Source of the DNA: a bacterium
GTDB taxonomy: Bacteria > UBA10199 > 2-02-FULL-44-16 > JAAZCA01
Length of the DNA: 64,000 nucleotides
Assembly: GCA_021810905.1 (NCBI GenBank)
Contig: JAJZQH010000013.1
Coordinates: 1 to 64,000, forward strand
Reading direction: 5' to 3'
Shown: positions 40,726 through 49,854 of the stretch, one piece after another
Layout: each line of letters begins with the position of its first letter
Position numbering within the stretch: position 1 is the first letter of the stretch
Notes under the pieces: model-generated
Database searches by the model: none
Told to the model about the DNA's origin: nothing
The model's input: the letters and a program-made list of their open reading frames with translations, nothing else
Position numbers and translations under genes: made by a program

Positions 40726-41835
40726 TCACGATCGCACACAGGCTTGATACTCTTCCAGGGTGTTGATGTTTGCGGGAGAGAGGCGAGCGTCGATCTCGAC
40801 AAACGCCGTGAGGCATCTATCGAAGATCATGCGGATGCGGTTCTCACCGGCCGAAAGCACCTCGTGCATCGCGGGGAGTGCCGACTTCCGATACGCGGCA
40901 AAGAGCGGTTCCATGCGCCCATCGGGCGCGCGCGCAACGGCTGCATCATTTCCCCGTGACGCCCGCATCAGCCTCTGCATGAGCTCCATATCCGTGACGG
41001 GAATATCGCACGCGTGCACGAAATTGAGGCCGTGCCTTGAAGCTGCCAGCGCCGATGCGATGCCCATCAGCGGGCCGCGGTTTTTTTCGCGGTCAACGAT
41101 TACCGGAAGATTCAGAAATGAATATTTCTCGGGATCGTTAGCGCTTATCAGGAGCTCCTTGAAATGCGGGCGCAGCTGATTCGCGATGCGCTCTATCAGC
41201 GGCCGGCCATCGATCTCAAGTAACGCCTTGTCCGTGCCCATGCGGGAGCTTAAGCCCCCGGCCATGACGATTGCGGTGGCGTCGCGCCGGAGCGCCCAGC
41301 GGCCATGCGAAACAGAGATATCGCAAGGATCGAGGTCAAAGCAGCTGCCATCGAACGGCACGATTCTGTCCGCGAGCTCCCATGCTGCGGCAGCGGACTT
41401 TTTTCGATCGTCTGAGTCGGAGCGTTTTGCGATGAAGAAAAGCCCGGGTTCCACACAAGCGCGCGCACTCGTCGATTCGCAGACAACGGCCGCATCATCT
41501 TCCACACAACTCATCAGCGCCGCAATACCCTCGCGCATGCAATATCTGCGGGCGCGCAGCCAGAATACGCGCGAGGCTCCGGCTTCAAGCATGCGCGCGG
41601 TGTCTTTGTCTGAATCGCGCGCAAGCTCTTCAATTATTGAGAAATCCGACTCAAGCGTGCCGCATGCGCCGCACCCCTTTCCGTGCGGACACGCGGCGCG
41701 TCCTTCATCGACTGCCGTAACCTTGACCCCGATTACTTTATTATGCCTCGAAGTGTTGCGGATGATCGAACAGATGAGCGTGGTCTTGCCTGCATTGCGG
41801 CCCGCGGCTCCGACGAGGAGTATGTTCGGGTACAC
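40726..41835 (-). CDS. Fused P-loop (MobB-like) and MobA-like molybdopterin guanylyltransferase (369 aa)
   Basis: Two domains. Residues ~1-180: a P-loop NTPase (ILLVGAAGRNAGKTTLICSIIR) with an internal cysteine cluster (CPHGKGCGACGTL). Residues ~185-369: a MobA-type nucleotidyltransferase (IVMAGGLSSRMGTDKALLEIDGRPLI, HACDIPVTD, and the RMEPLFAAYRKS motif), which links GMP to Mo-molybdopterin to make the bis-MGD needed by formate dehydrogenase. The start is uncertain; I place it at GTG 41835, 8 bases past the preceding stop, with no clear Shine-Dalgarno. It lies downstream of fdhA and a small gene on the same strand. Confidence 0.82.
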   Translation of the reverse strand: MYPNILLVGAAGRNAGKTTLICSIIRNTSRHNKVIGVKVTAVDEGRAACPHGKGCGACGTLESDFSIIEELARDSDKDTARMLEAGASRVFWLRARRYCMREGIAALMSCVEDDAAVVCESTSARACVEPGLFFIAKRSDSDDRKKSAAAAWELADRIVPFDGSCFDLDPCDISVSHGRWALRRDATAIVMAGGLSSRMGTDKALLEIDGRPLIERIANQLRPHFKELLISANDPEKYSFLNLPVIVDREKNRGPLMGIASALAASRHGLNFVHACDIPVTDMELMQRLMRASRGNDAAVARAPDGRMEPLFAAYRKSALPAMHEVLSAGENRIRMIFDRCLTAFVEIDARLSPANINTLEEYQACVRS

Positions 41836-41842
41836 GCGGCAT

Positions 41843-42028
41843 TTAGAAACAGCCGAGCTGGCAGGTGTGCAGTTTGATCTTCTCTTCGTCACAGATTTTG
41901 CCGATCTCTTCCGGAGCGACGCCGTGTTCCTGCGCAAGTCTCAGGGCATCGGCGCAGGAGATTTTCTTCTTGCCGGACACTTCAACGGCGGCCGCAATGA
42001 CAGCGCGCTTAATATCTTCGTTCGACAT
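41843..42028 (-). CDS. Small conserved protein ending in CQLGCF (61 aa)
   Basis: Compact helical protein (DIKRAVIAAAVEVSGKKKISCADALRLAQEHGVAPEEIGKICDEEKI) with a C-terminal LHTCQLGCF. The helical body looks like a winged-helix remnant; the cysteines (one in ISCADA, one in KICDEE, two in the tail) could bind metal or the Mo cofactor. Small proteins with this tail occur near Mo-enzyme genes, to my recollection. It sits between fdhA and the mobA-like gene. Function unknown. Confidence 0.75.
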   Translation of the reverse strand: MSNEDIKRAVIAAAVEVSGKKKISCADALRLAQEHGVAPEEIGKICDEEKIKLHTCQLGCF

Positions 42029-42070
42029 TATCTACCCCACCCTTACCCTCCCCTTACAAAGGGGAGGGGA
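42028..42070. repeat. Interspersed palindromic repeat, family 2, half copy
   Basis: TCTACCCCACCCTTACCCTC followed by CCCCTTACAAAGGGGAGGGG: corresponds to one half of the copies at 31056 and 63768. It lies between fdhA and the 61-aa gene. Confidence 0.8.
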
Positions 42071-42079
42071 ATAATTCCG

Positions 42080-44818
42080 TCACGGTCTCGCCTGCCTCTG
42101 AATTCGCATGACGGGCGCAACGCCGTCCGCCACCTTCTCCACGCGTATGGCGCAGGCCTTGTATTCGGCGGTCTCCGTCACCGTATCGAACGCGTCGTTC
42201 GTGAGCACGTTGCCGCACGACTCGACAAAGTGGAACGAGGTCCAGCAAACGCCGGGCGCCGAACGATCCGTCACCCAGGCCTTGAACGTAACCTCGCCGC
42301 GCCGGCTCGTGGCCTTCACGAGATCCCCCGTCTTTACGCCGAGCTTCTCGGCATCCTGCGGATGGAGCTCGAGCAATTCCTCGGGGAAGAGACCTTCGAA
42401 ACCGACCGAGTTACGCGTCTGCGTGGCGCTGTGATAATGATAAAGGCGCCGACCGGTGGACAACACGAACGGGTAGTCCTTATCAGGCTGCTCCGCCGGC
42501 GGGATGTAATCGAGCTTGTGGAAGAGGCCCTTGCCTCGCGTGAATTTACCGGACACGTGCAGAAACGGCGTGCCAGGGTGTTCCAGCGTGGGGCATGGCC
42601 ACTGCAACCCAATATCCTCGATTCGATCGTAGGTAATGCCCGCGCAACTCGTGGCGGTCCGGCGCATATCTTCCCAGATCGCCGAGGCGGAAGTAAATCC
42701 CAGATCCACGCCAAGGCGTTTGCCCAGCTCCTGCATGACCCACCAGTGCGGACGCGCCTCGCCCGGAGGCGTGAGCGCACGGCGCACGCGCTGCACGCGG
42801 CGCTCGGTGTTGGTGAAGGTGCCGTCTTCCTCGCCCCAGCACGTATCCGGGAAGATCACATCGGCGTACTTCGTCGTGATGTTGGGGAATATGTCGCAGA
42901 CGATGAAGAACTCCAGCGCCTCGATCTCTTTGATCGTGTGCGCCATGTGCGGCTCGGTCTGCACCGTGTTGTCGCCCACGCAGTAGAGTATCTTCGTGCC
43001 GCCGTCGAGCGCCTTGTGCAACATCGTGGGCATCTTGTAGCCGGCCTTCCGCGGAAGGCCCGTGACACCCCACGCCTTCTCCATCTTCTCGGCCGCCTGC
43101 TCGTTGTCCACGGGTTGATAGTTGTGGTGCACATTCGGCAGCGCGCCCATGTCGCACGCGCCCTGCACGTTGTTCTGGCCTCGCAATGGATTGACGCCCG
43201 CCGAAGGTATGCCGATGTTGCCCAGCACCATCTGCAGGTTTGCGAGCACCTTCACGTTGTCCGTGCCGCAGATGTGCTCCGTGATGCCCAGCGTGTAGCA
43301 GATCGAGACGCTGTGGGATTCGCCGAGGATGCGCGCGACCTTCTTCATGGTCTCCACGGGCACGCCGCAGATCTTGGAAGCCTTCTCGACAGGATACTGT
43401 TCCACCCACTTGCGGATGTCGTCGGGATTCTCCGTGCAGTTCTTGAGGAACTCCTCATCGGCCCAGCCGTTCTTGAATATCTCGTTGATGAGGCCGTTGA
43501 TGTAGGCGACGTCGCTGCCGACCTTGTGCTGAACGTGCATCGTGGCCCAGCGCGTGAGATCGATCTTGCGCGGGTCGTTCACGATGAGCGTGGCGCCCTT
43601 CTTTACCGCGCGCTTCATGTAATACGAGATGATCGGATGCGCTTCCGTGGTGTTCGAACCGATGACGAAGAGGACGTGCGCGTCCTCGATCTCCCTGATC
43701 GAGTTCGTCATTGCACCGCTCCCGAAGCTTGCCGCCAGACCGGCGACGGTGGGGGCGTGTCAAGTTCGAGCGCAGTGATCGACGTTGTTCGTCTTGATCA
43801 CCGCGCGCGTGAACTTCGCGATTGCGTAGTTGTTTTCGTTGGTGATGCGGCCGGAACCGAAGGCCGAGAATACGCCGGGGCCGTCCCGCGCAACGATCTC
43901 CTTGATGCGGTCCGCCGTGTAATCGAGAGCCTCGTCCCATGAGACGCGCTCGTGCTTGCCGTTCTTCTTGATCATCGGGTGAGTCAGGCGCTTGGGGCTC
44001 GACGGGAACTCGAAGCCGTAGCGGCCTTTGACGCAGAGCATGCCGTCGTTCGGCAGGACCTCGCGGCCCGTAACCTTCACGATCCGGTTTTTCGCTTCAT
44101 CCACGTGCATCGTAAGCTGACAGCCCACGCCGCAGTATGGGCACGTCGTGTTCACTGTCTTGAGCTCCCACTCCCTGCCCATGCCTATCGACTTCTTGTC
44201 GATGATGGCGCCGACCGGGCAGAGCTGCGAGCATTCGCCGCACTGCACGCAGGTCGATTCCGCCATGGGGAGGTCGTAGTCGCACACGACCTTTGCATCG
44301 TTGCCGCGCTGCTCGAACTCAAGGACCTCGTTGACGACTACGGATTTGCAACCCGCAACGCATCGGCCGCACTGTATGCATTTGCGCATGTCGCGTACGA
44401 CCATCTCGCTCGAGTCATCTTTGGGAAGCTGCGGTTCGTCGATTACAAAGGCGGGCGTCTCGATTCCCAGGCGGTAGGCCGCGTCCTGGAGCTCGCAGCC
44501 CGAATTCTGCTCGCATGAAATGCAGTTGTGCTGACCGCTGGAGAGCAAAAGGTTCACGATCATGCGCCGAGTGTCGAGCACGAGAGGAGTTGCGGTCTGC
44601 ACGTCCATCCCATCGGCCGCGACCACCGTGCATGCCGTCTGCAAGCCCCGCATGCCCTTGATCTCGACCACGCAGAGCCTGCAGCGGCCCGCGGGACCGG
44701 TCTTTCTGTGATAGCAAAGCGACGGGATGTATATGCCGTTATCCCGCGCCGCCTGAAGGACCGTCTGCCCCTGTTCAAAGGGGACCTCGCGGCCGTCGAA
44801 AGTGATCTTCATCGTCAT
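42080..44818 (-). CDS. fdhA: Formate dehydrogenase alpha subunit, selenocysteine-containing (912 aa, UGA read through)
   Basis: Cytoplasmic Mo/W bis-MGD enzyme oxidising formate. N-terminal NuoG-like part: [2Fe-2S] (CYHRKTGPAGRCRLC), HC3 site (HNCISCEQNSGC), two [4Fe-4S] sites (CIQCGRCVAGC, CVQCGECSQLCP). Then the catalytic part with its [4Fe-4S] (CPYCGVGC). The in-frame TGA at 43760-43762 lies in VDHCART-U-HAPTVAG, exactly where selenocysteine or cysteine binds Mo, and a SECIS stem-loop follows. Downstream the frame continues to QRQARP without interruption. ATG 44818 has GGAGG. Divergent from selB. Its N-terminus suits a partner NuoEF subunit such as 49855-51570. Confidence 0.96.
43727..43762 (-). 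promoter_or_regulatory. Bacterial SECIS element of fdhA
   Basis: Starting at the UGA, 12 bases are followed by stem GUCGCC/GGCGGC (one G-U pair) closing the loop GGUCU. The E. coli fdhF SECIS has the same GGUCU loop at nearly the same distance from its UGA. It is recognised by the C-terminal domain of SelB. Confidence 0.9.
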
Positions 44819-44993
44819 GGAATGACCTCCGTGCATGCGATTCTGTGGGGAAAGACGGACGAACAGCGGAAATATACGGATTGAGCGATGATCGTCAAGC
44901 GCGTTCTCGCGATTTTGCTTCGGGTTGACCGGGCCGCGGCCTTCTGCTAGAGCAAAACACGATTTCATCGATATCTGCGGGGAAACCGAGAAT

Positions 44994-46964
44994 ATGAAAC
45001 ACCTCATCATGGGAACTGCGGGCCACGTCGATCACGGCAAGACGACCCTCATCGCGTCGCTCACGGGCATCGACTGCGACACTCATCCTGAAGAAAAGCA
45101 ACGAGGCATCACAATAAACCCCGGCTTCGCATGGCTCGATCTCCCGCCCGACGACGGCAAATCCGCGGACGCCTGCGATTGCCCCGGGCAGCGAATCGGC
45201 ATCGTGGACGTGCCGGGTCATCAGCGCTTCATCCACAACATGCTGGCGGGCGCCTCCGGCATCGACTTCGCGCTGCTCGTCGTGGCGGCCGACGACGGGG
45301 TAATGCCGCAGACCGTCGAACATCTGGCAATCCTCGAACATCTGGGAATTCGCGACGGGCTCGTCGCGGTCACCAAGACCGATCTCGCGGGACCCGAGCT
45401 CGTGGAGATGGCTGCCGCAGAAGTGCGCGAGGCCTTAAGCCGCACCTTTCTCAGGGACGCAGATATCGTCCCGATAAGCGCGATCGAGCGAACGGGTCTT
45501 GATGGCCTCGTTGCCGCGATACGCCGCGTGGTCGCGCGACTCCCGGAGCGGCCGAGCGGCGGGGCCCTGAGGATGTACATAGATCGAGCATTCTCCGTGG
45601 CCGGCTTCGGAACCGTGGTGACAGGATCGGTGATGGGCGGCACGATAAGAACAGGCGATACGCTCTGCGTCGCGCCCAAAGGCATTGAAGTCCGCGTGCG
45701 CAGGATAGAAAAACATGGAAAAGAGGTGCAGGAGGTCCGTGCCGGGGATCGCGCGTCGCTCAATCTGGCCGGATTCAAACGCGAGGATTTCGAGCGGGGC
45801 ATGCTGATCGCGGACCGCTCGATCGCGATGACTTCGCGCATTGACGCGGAAATCACGCTCATCGACACGTCGCCGGAAATCGGGCCGTACAGCAACGCCG
45901 TATTCTACGTCGGCACGCACGAAAGCGCTTGCCGGATACACCTGCTCGGCCGGGACCGCGCGAGGGGCGGGGAAAAAGCGCTCGCGCAGATCGAGCTGGA
46001 TGGACCGGCCGCACTTCTTGCGGGGGATCGCTTCATCATAAGAAATTGCTCCGCAACCCGTACCCTCGGCGGCGGCCGGGTCGTCGATGCCGCGCCGCTT
46101 CACCACCGCCGCACGCCTCCTGAGATGATTGAACAGGTGAGAGTTCGAGCCGAGGGGGGACTCAAGGATCAGATCGCGTCGGAGGTGAGAAAGCAGATCA
46201 CTTTCGTTGGCATCGCGGAACTCGCGCGTTCGCTCAATCGAGGCCGCGATGAGATTGCTGCGGCGATAAGAGACGGAGACACAGGCTCCGGCATCATCTC
46301 CATCACAAGTCCGGCAGGAGACGCCCTGCTCTCCGCCGATACGCAGGAGCGCATGTGGCGCCAGGTGCGGCGCGCCCTGGTGGAGCACCATCACGAGCAT
46401 CCATTGAGCGCAAAGGGTCTGGATACGGCTGCTATCGCCGCGAGGCTCGGCGTTGCCGCGAAGGAGCATGGCGCGTCTATCACGGAAGGCTTTTTGCTGA
46501 TGATGTCCGATGCAGGCAAAATCGCGCGCGCGGCATCGGGCGGATGGCTGCTCGCCGGCTTCAAACCCGCGCCAACGCAGGCGCAGGAAGCGGCGTTGAA
46601 ATATCTTCGCAAAAAATTCTCGGACGCAGGCATGGGCGTGGTCTCGATCTCAGATCTCGAATCTGAAATCGGAAAACAGTTCAAGCTCGGCGCAAAAGAT
46701 TTAAAAACCCTTCTCAAGCACCTCGTGGAATGCAAAGAGATCGTAGCGATCGAGGACGTCTACATCTGGAAAGAGACCGTGGATCAGTGCAGGCAAACGC
46801 TGCTCGCGCACCTTGCGCAAAGCGGCGACGGAGTAACGGTAGCGCAGTTCCGCGATCTCGTGAACGGCAACCGCAGGATCTGCCTGCTACTCATCGGGCT
46901 CTACGATCGCGAGGGAGTGACGCGCCGTGAAGGAGATTTGAGGTTTATCGGAGTCAACGCTTAA
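44994..46964 (+). CDS. selB: Selenocysteine-specific elongation factor
   Basis: EF-Tu-like GTPase that brings Sec-tRNA to the ribosome at SECIS-marked UGA codons. G1 GHVDHGKTTL, the switch segment EKQRGITI, G3 DVPGHQRFIHNM, G4 TKTD. Beta-barrel domains follow (VTGSVMGGTIRTGDTLCVAPKG, ADRSIAMTSRIDAEI), then C-terminal winged helices (YLRKKFSDAGMGVVSISDLESEI and the final LLIGLYDREGVTRREGD). 656 aa. Start ATG 44994 fits the family. It is divergent from fdhA, with a ~175-bp shared control region. Confidence 0.95.
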   Translation: MKHLIMGTAGHVDHGKTTLIASLTGIDCDTHPEEKQRGITINPGFAWLDLPPDDGKSADACDCPGQRIGIVDVPGHQRFIHNMLAGASGIDFALLVVAADDGVMPQTVEHLAILEHLGIRDGLVAVTKTDLAGPELVEMAAAEVREALSRTFLRDADIVPISAIERTGLDGLVAAIRRVVARLPERPSGGALRMYIDRAFSVAGFGTVVTGSVMGGTIRTGDTLCVAPKGIEVRVRRIEKHGKEVQEVRAGDRASLNLAGFKREDFERGMLIADRSIAMTSRIDAEITLIDTSPEIGPYSNAVFYVGTHESACRIHLLGRDRARGGEKALAQIELDGPAALLAGDRFIIRNCSATRTLGGGRVVDAAPLHHRRTPPEMIEQVRVRAEGGLKDQIASEVRKQITFVGIAELARSLNRGRDEIAAAIRDGDTGSGIISITSPAGDALLSADTQERMWRQVRRALVEHHHEHPLSAKGLDTAAIAARLGVAAKEHGASITEGFLLMMSDAGKIARAASGGWLLAGFKPAPTQAQEAALKYLRKKFSDAGMGVVSISDLESEIGKQFKLGAKDLKTLLKHLVECKEIVAIEDVYIWKETVDQCRQTLLAHLAQSGDGVTVAQFRDLVNGNRRICLLLIGLYDREGVTRREGDLRFIGVNA

Positions 46965-47087
46965 GCTGCGCCGGCTTTAACACTCAATTCATTACCTGTT
47001 TCAATAGGTACTACCTGATTCCGCCGCATCTGACGAACGCTACTCTCCGAACAACATGGCGGGTTCTGCGGGCTTCGGATCGTTCGA

Positions 47088-47462
47088 CTAGAGTTTCCGC
47101 AGATGTTTGCGGATCCATGTCTCGATGAGGCGAAAACGATCGGCGCGCTCACCGATGACTTTGACTATGAATCGGCGACCTGGGACGGGCTGGACGCGAA
47201 TGCACCAGCAGTTCATGCGAAGAAATACATCCGTGAGGAAGAATGCCATCCGCTTGTTGCCATCGACGAAGGGGTGATTGATGATAAGCGACTCCATCAG
47301 CGCGGCTGCCATTTGAGCCAGGTTTTCGTAGTAACCGGTCTGCGGACGGAAGAGGGCGCTCTCCAGAAGGCCCGCATCAATGATGCCGCCCTCCCCGCCG
47401 AATCGCTCGATGAGGCGGCGATGCAGCTCCAGTGCTTCCTGGACGGAAGGGAAACGGATCAT
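47088..47462 (-). CDS. doc: Doc-type toxin (Fic fold, 124 aa)
   Basis: Death-on-curing family protein. The Fic/Doc motif is HPFVDGNKRMA, with the catalytic histidine and the Doc-typical lysine/arginine. The N-terminal IRFPSVQEALELHRRLIERFGGEGGIIDAGLLESAL is the usual Doc start. Doc toxins phosphorylate EF-Tu. The ATG overlaps the antitoxin stop (ATGA). The pair is inserted between selB and selA. Confidence 0.92.
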   Translation of the reverse strand: MIRFPSVQEALELHRRLIERFGGEGGIIDAGLLESALFRPQTGYYENLAQMAAALMESLIINHPFVDGNKRMAFFLTDVFLRMNCWCIRVQPVPGRRFIVKVIGERADRFRLIETWIRKHLRKL

Positions 47463-47668
47463 TTTGCGAGGAGCTTTCCGAGCTTGACGTTTTCCGACAT
47501 GGACTTCTCCATGATCTCGACGACGTCAGGGCGCAGCTGCTTCTTTCGAAGAAAGTCGGACAGAGCTTCGCTCAAGAGGCCGCCGATGTTCTGGTGTCCT
47601 TCCTGGGCGAGCTTCTTGAACTCCTCCCAGACCTTCTCGTCGACAATCGTACTGATCTTGGTCGCCAT
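47459..47668 (-). CDS. Antitoxin partner of Doc (ribbon-helix-helix-like, 69 aa)
   Basis: Short protein beginning MATKISTIVDEKVWEEFKKLAQEGHQNIGGLLSEAL, a ribbon-helix-helix pattern (beta strand then two helices), with an acidic/basic C-terminal tail that would bind the toxin. It is not a classic Phd antitoxin. ATG 47668 lacks a clear Shine-Dalgarno; 47683 is the alternative. A long palindrome lies just upstream. Confidence 0.82.
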   Translation of the reverse strand: MATKISTIVDEKVWEEFKKLAQEGHQNIGGLLSEALSDFLRKKQLRPDVVEIMEKSMSENVKLGKLLAK

Positions 47669-47686
47669 GATTGTATCGTATCGCAT

Positions 47687-47708
47687 AATTCTTGACATTT
47701 CAAGAATT
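47687..47708. promoter_or_regulatory. 22-bp operator palindrome of the Doc pair
   Basis: Arms AATTCTTGA and TCAAGAATT around a 4-base centre (20 of 22 positions symmetric), ending 19 bases before the antitoxin ATG. It fits a ribbon-helix-helix dimer site. It also lies between the end of selA and the antitoxin. Confidence 0.7.
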
Positions 47709-47742
47709 ATCTTTATTTCCGCCAACCTGCGTTGAGTCGAAC

Positions 47743-49173
47743 TCAACGCCTGGCCACGCGGAGAGCATCCAGCACGGCGGCAGCAGCGGTCTTGATGTCA
47801 TCATCGCCCAGCGCGCGAACGTCGAGCATGAATTTTCCTTCGCGCAAAATGCCAAGCACCGGAGGATTGCTCTTGAGCAGAGCCGCGAAGAGCGCCTCCG
47901 CAAAACGCTTTGTTGCACGCGCGCTCGATTCGGGCGCCACGATCTCCACGGCCCAGCCGGGTAGCATGAGCCCGGGCAGCGCGCCGCCGCCGACCTGGCC
48001 GTCGCTCGGAACAACTTGCACCGCGACGCCCCCCTGTTGAAGGAGAGCGACAAGCGCATCCGCGGAGGCGCGAAGATCATCTGGCGCGCGTGAGATCATT
48101 CGGAATACCGGGTTCTCATCCTGCAGCTTCCCAGCATCGAGATATTGCAGCACGAGATCCTCGATAGCAGCCATCGTGAGTTTGCCGGGCCTGAGCGCCC
48201 TCATGAGCGGCGCCTTTGCGAGTTTCGCTACGAGCTCCCTACGTCCGGCGATGAGCCCTGCCTGCGGCCCACCCAGCAGCTTGTCGCCGCTGAAGGTGAC
48301 GAGATCCGCACCGGCATCTATCGCCTCCTCCACTGTCGGTTCATCCTTGAGCGGGAGTCCTTCGGGACGCGTGAGCAGGCCGGAACCGAGGTCATATACG
48401 GCGATCAACCCGCGCTCGTGCGCGAGCTTCGAAAGAGATGCGATAGCTGCGTCTTCGACAAATCCCTGCATCCTGAAATTGCTCTGGTGCACCTTGAGCA
48501 GCATCGCGGTCTTGTCCGTAATCGCGCGTTCGTAATCGGAAAGGCGCGTGCGATTGGTGGCGCCGACCTCCACGAGCCTCGCGCCGCTCTCCCGCATGAT
48601 CTCGGGGAGGCGGAACGAATCGCCTATCTCGACAAGTTCCCCGCGGCTGACGATCACTTCCCTTCGCATTGCGAACTGCTTGAGCACGAGCATGACTGCC
48701 GCGGCGTTGTTGTTCACAGCGATGGCGTCCTCGCTGCCCACCGCGAATCGCATCAGTTCGCGGAGCCGCGCCTGCCTGTTCCCGCGCCTGCCGGAGTTGA
48801 GATCGAATTCGAGATTGCAATAGCCCTGCGCAATCTCGGCGATGCGGCTTGCCGCAGCAGCGCCAAGCGGCGCGCGGCCGAGGTTTGTGTGGATGACGAC
48901 GCCGGTTGCATTGATGACGCGAACGAGACCGGGCGTTACAAGCGAGCCGATGCGTGCGGCAACGCGGGTTGAGACCTGATCGATGAGCGGCTCGCCTCCT
49001 TCGTCCGAAGAAATATCGCAGCGCTCGGCGCGCATGCGATCGAGCTCGTCGCGGATGAACCTGGCTATCGATGAGTGTCCATAATGTGCGACCAGCGATC
49101 TGATCGCGGGATGGGTCATGACCCTGCCGACCGCAGGGTAACGAAAGAACTGCTCAGGTTCTTGCTCCTTCAC
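47743..49173 (-). CDS. selA: L-seryl-tRNA(Sec) selenium transferase
   Basis: PLP enzyme that turns Ser-tRNA(Sec) into Sec-tRNA(Sec) with selenophosphate. Features: VINATGVVIHTNLGRAPLG, the AVNNNAAAVMLVL segment, VGATNRTRLSDYE, and the PLP lysine in TFSGDKLLGGPQAG. 476 aa, normal length. The start codon is GTG at 49173 (weak GAGA upstream). It lies directly downstream of the tRNA-Sec gene on the same strand and is probably co-transcribed with it. Confidence 0.96.
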   Translation of the reverse strand: MKEQEPEQFFRYPAVGRVMTHPAIRSLVAHYGHSSIARFIRDELDRMRAERCDISSDEGGEPLIDQVSTRVAARIGSLVTPGLVRVINATGVVIHTNLGRAPLGAAAASRIAEIAQGYCNLEFDLNSGRRGNRQARLRELMRFAVGSEDAIAVNNNAAAVMLVLKQFAMRREVIVSRGELVEIGDSFRLPEIMRESGARLVEVGATNRTRLSDYERAITDKTAMLLKVHQSNFRMQGFVEDAAIASLSKLAHERGLIAVYDLGSGLLTRPEGLPLKDEPTVEEAIDAGADLVTFSGDKLLGGPQAGLIAGRRELVAKLAKAPLMRALRPGKLTMAAIEDLVLQYLDAGKLQDENPVFRMISRAPDDLRASADALVALLQQGGVAVQVVPSDGQVGGGALPGLMLPGWAVEIVAPESSARATKRFAEALFAALLKSNPPVLGILREGKFMLDVRALGDDDIKTAAAAVLDALRVARR

Positions 49174-49210
49174 ACTTATCTCGCTTTTCTAACCTCAATA
49201 GTTTCAAGTG

Positions 49211-49303
49211 CAGAAAGGGCAGGAATCGAACCTGCCACAGACGGTGTTATCCGCCCGCTGCTGGCTTTGAAGGCCAGGTGGGACACCAGTCCCCTCCTTT
49301 CTA
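49211..49303 (-). tRNA. selC: tRNA-Sec (anticodon TCA)
   Basis: Read on the minus strand: D stem-loop GGGAC-TGGT-GTCCC, anticodon stem CTGGC/GCCAG enclosing CTTCAAA (anticodon TCA), a long variable arm (GGGCGG/CCGTCT with ATAACA loop), and T arm GCAGG-TTCGATT-CCTGC. The acceptor stem has seven firm pairs (AGAAAGG/CCTTTCT); the eighth expected for bacterial tRNA-Sec would be a U-G pair. CCA is not encoded. Location next to selA supports it. Confidence 0.93.
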
Positions 49304-49308
49304 AAAAC

Positions 49309-49375
49309 CAGAATTCAGAATCCAGAAGTCAGAAGCCAGAATTCTTTATTCTGAATTCTGACTTCTCGTTTCAAG
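49309..49375. repeat. Inverted short-repeat block (GAATTCTGACTTCT type)
   Basis: Units CAGAATTCAGAAT, CAGAAGTCAGAAG and their complements ATTCTGAATTCTGACTTCT form one long imperfect hairpin between the ferritin-like gene and tRNA-Sec. No similar block was seen elsewhere in the window. Confidence 0.7.
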
Positions 49376-49837
49376 TCAAAACACCTCAGGATACCCGATT
49401 TCCACGAATACGTTTTCTAGTTTCACCTTATGGCCGAGCTCCATCCTGGCGAGGGTCTCAAATATCCTCTTCATCTCCGCGTCGTTCGCGCCTCGAGCCA
49501 GCCCCTGGTAGAATTCCAGCGACCGCTGCTCTTTCTTGATGGCGAGCGCGATCGCATCAGCGGGTTTCATGTGAATGGAAAGCCTCGGCTCATCGGTAGT
49601 CTCGGCGATTTTGTAATCAACCAGAGGCGTTTCGCTGAACTTCATGACCAGCGTCGGGTCGCTCTTGAATTTCTCGAGCAACTCTTTGTGACCCAGTTCG
49701 TCCTGAGCGAGTTGGTTGAAGACCTGCTTGACGCCTGCATTGTCAACCCTGCCCGCCACCTGCAGATAAAACTCGTGCGACTCTATCTCGCGCTGAATTG
49801 CCACGGAGAAAAGCTGATTCAATTCTATTTTATCCAT
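49376..49837 (-). CDS. Ferritin-like (rubrerythrin-domain) diiron protein (153 aa)
   Basis: Four-helix ferritin-like domain with two E-x-x-H ligand motifs, DELGHKELLEKF and RMELGHKVKLENVF, and glutamates in IQREIESHEFY and KKEQRSLEFYQ. Six metal ligands can be assigned. It lacks the rubredoxin-like cysteine domain of full rubrerythrin. Likely handles peroxide or iron in the cytoplasm. It is 17 bases downstream of the NuoEF-fusion gene, so co-transcription with that oxygen-sensitive enzyme is plausible. Confidence 0.9.
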   Translation of the reverse strand: MDKIELNQLFSVAIQREIESHEFYLQVAGRVDNAGVKQVFNQLAQDELGHKELLEKFKSDPTLVMKFSETPLVDYKIAETTDEPRLSIHMKPADAIALAIKKEQRSLEFYQGLARGANDAEMKRIFETLARMELGHKVKLENVFVEIGYPEVF

Positions 49838-49854
49838 GTGCAGCCCCCTTACCT

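Noticed and set aside
43457-43762. Frameshift or nonsense mutation splitting fdhA
   Set aside because: The stop is TGA at the exact selenocysteine position, with a SECIS loop behind it, and selA/selB/tRNA-Sec are adjacent.
41186-43942. A 918-codon plus-strand open frame opposite fdhA and mobA
   Set aside because: Antisense shadow of fdhA: composition dominated by Arg, His, Val and Leu, spanning genes of certain identity on the other strand.
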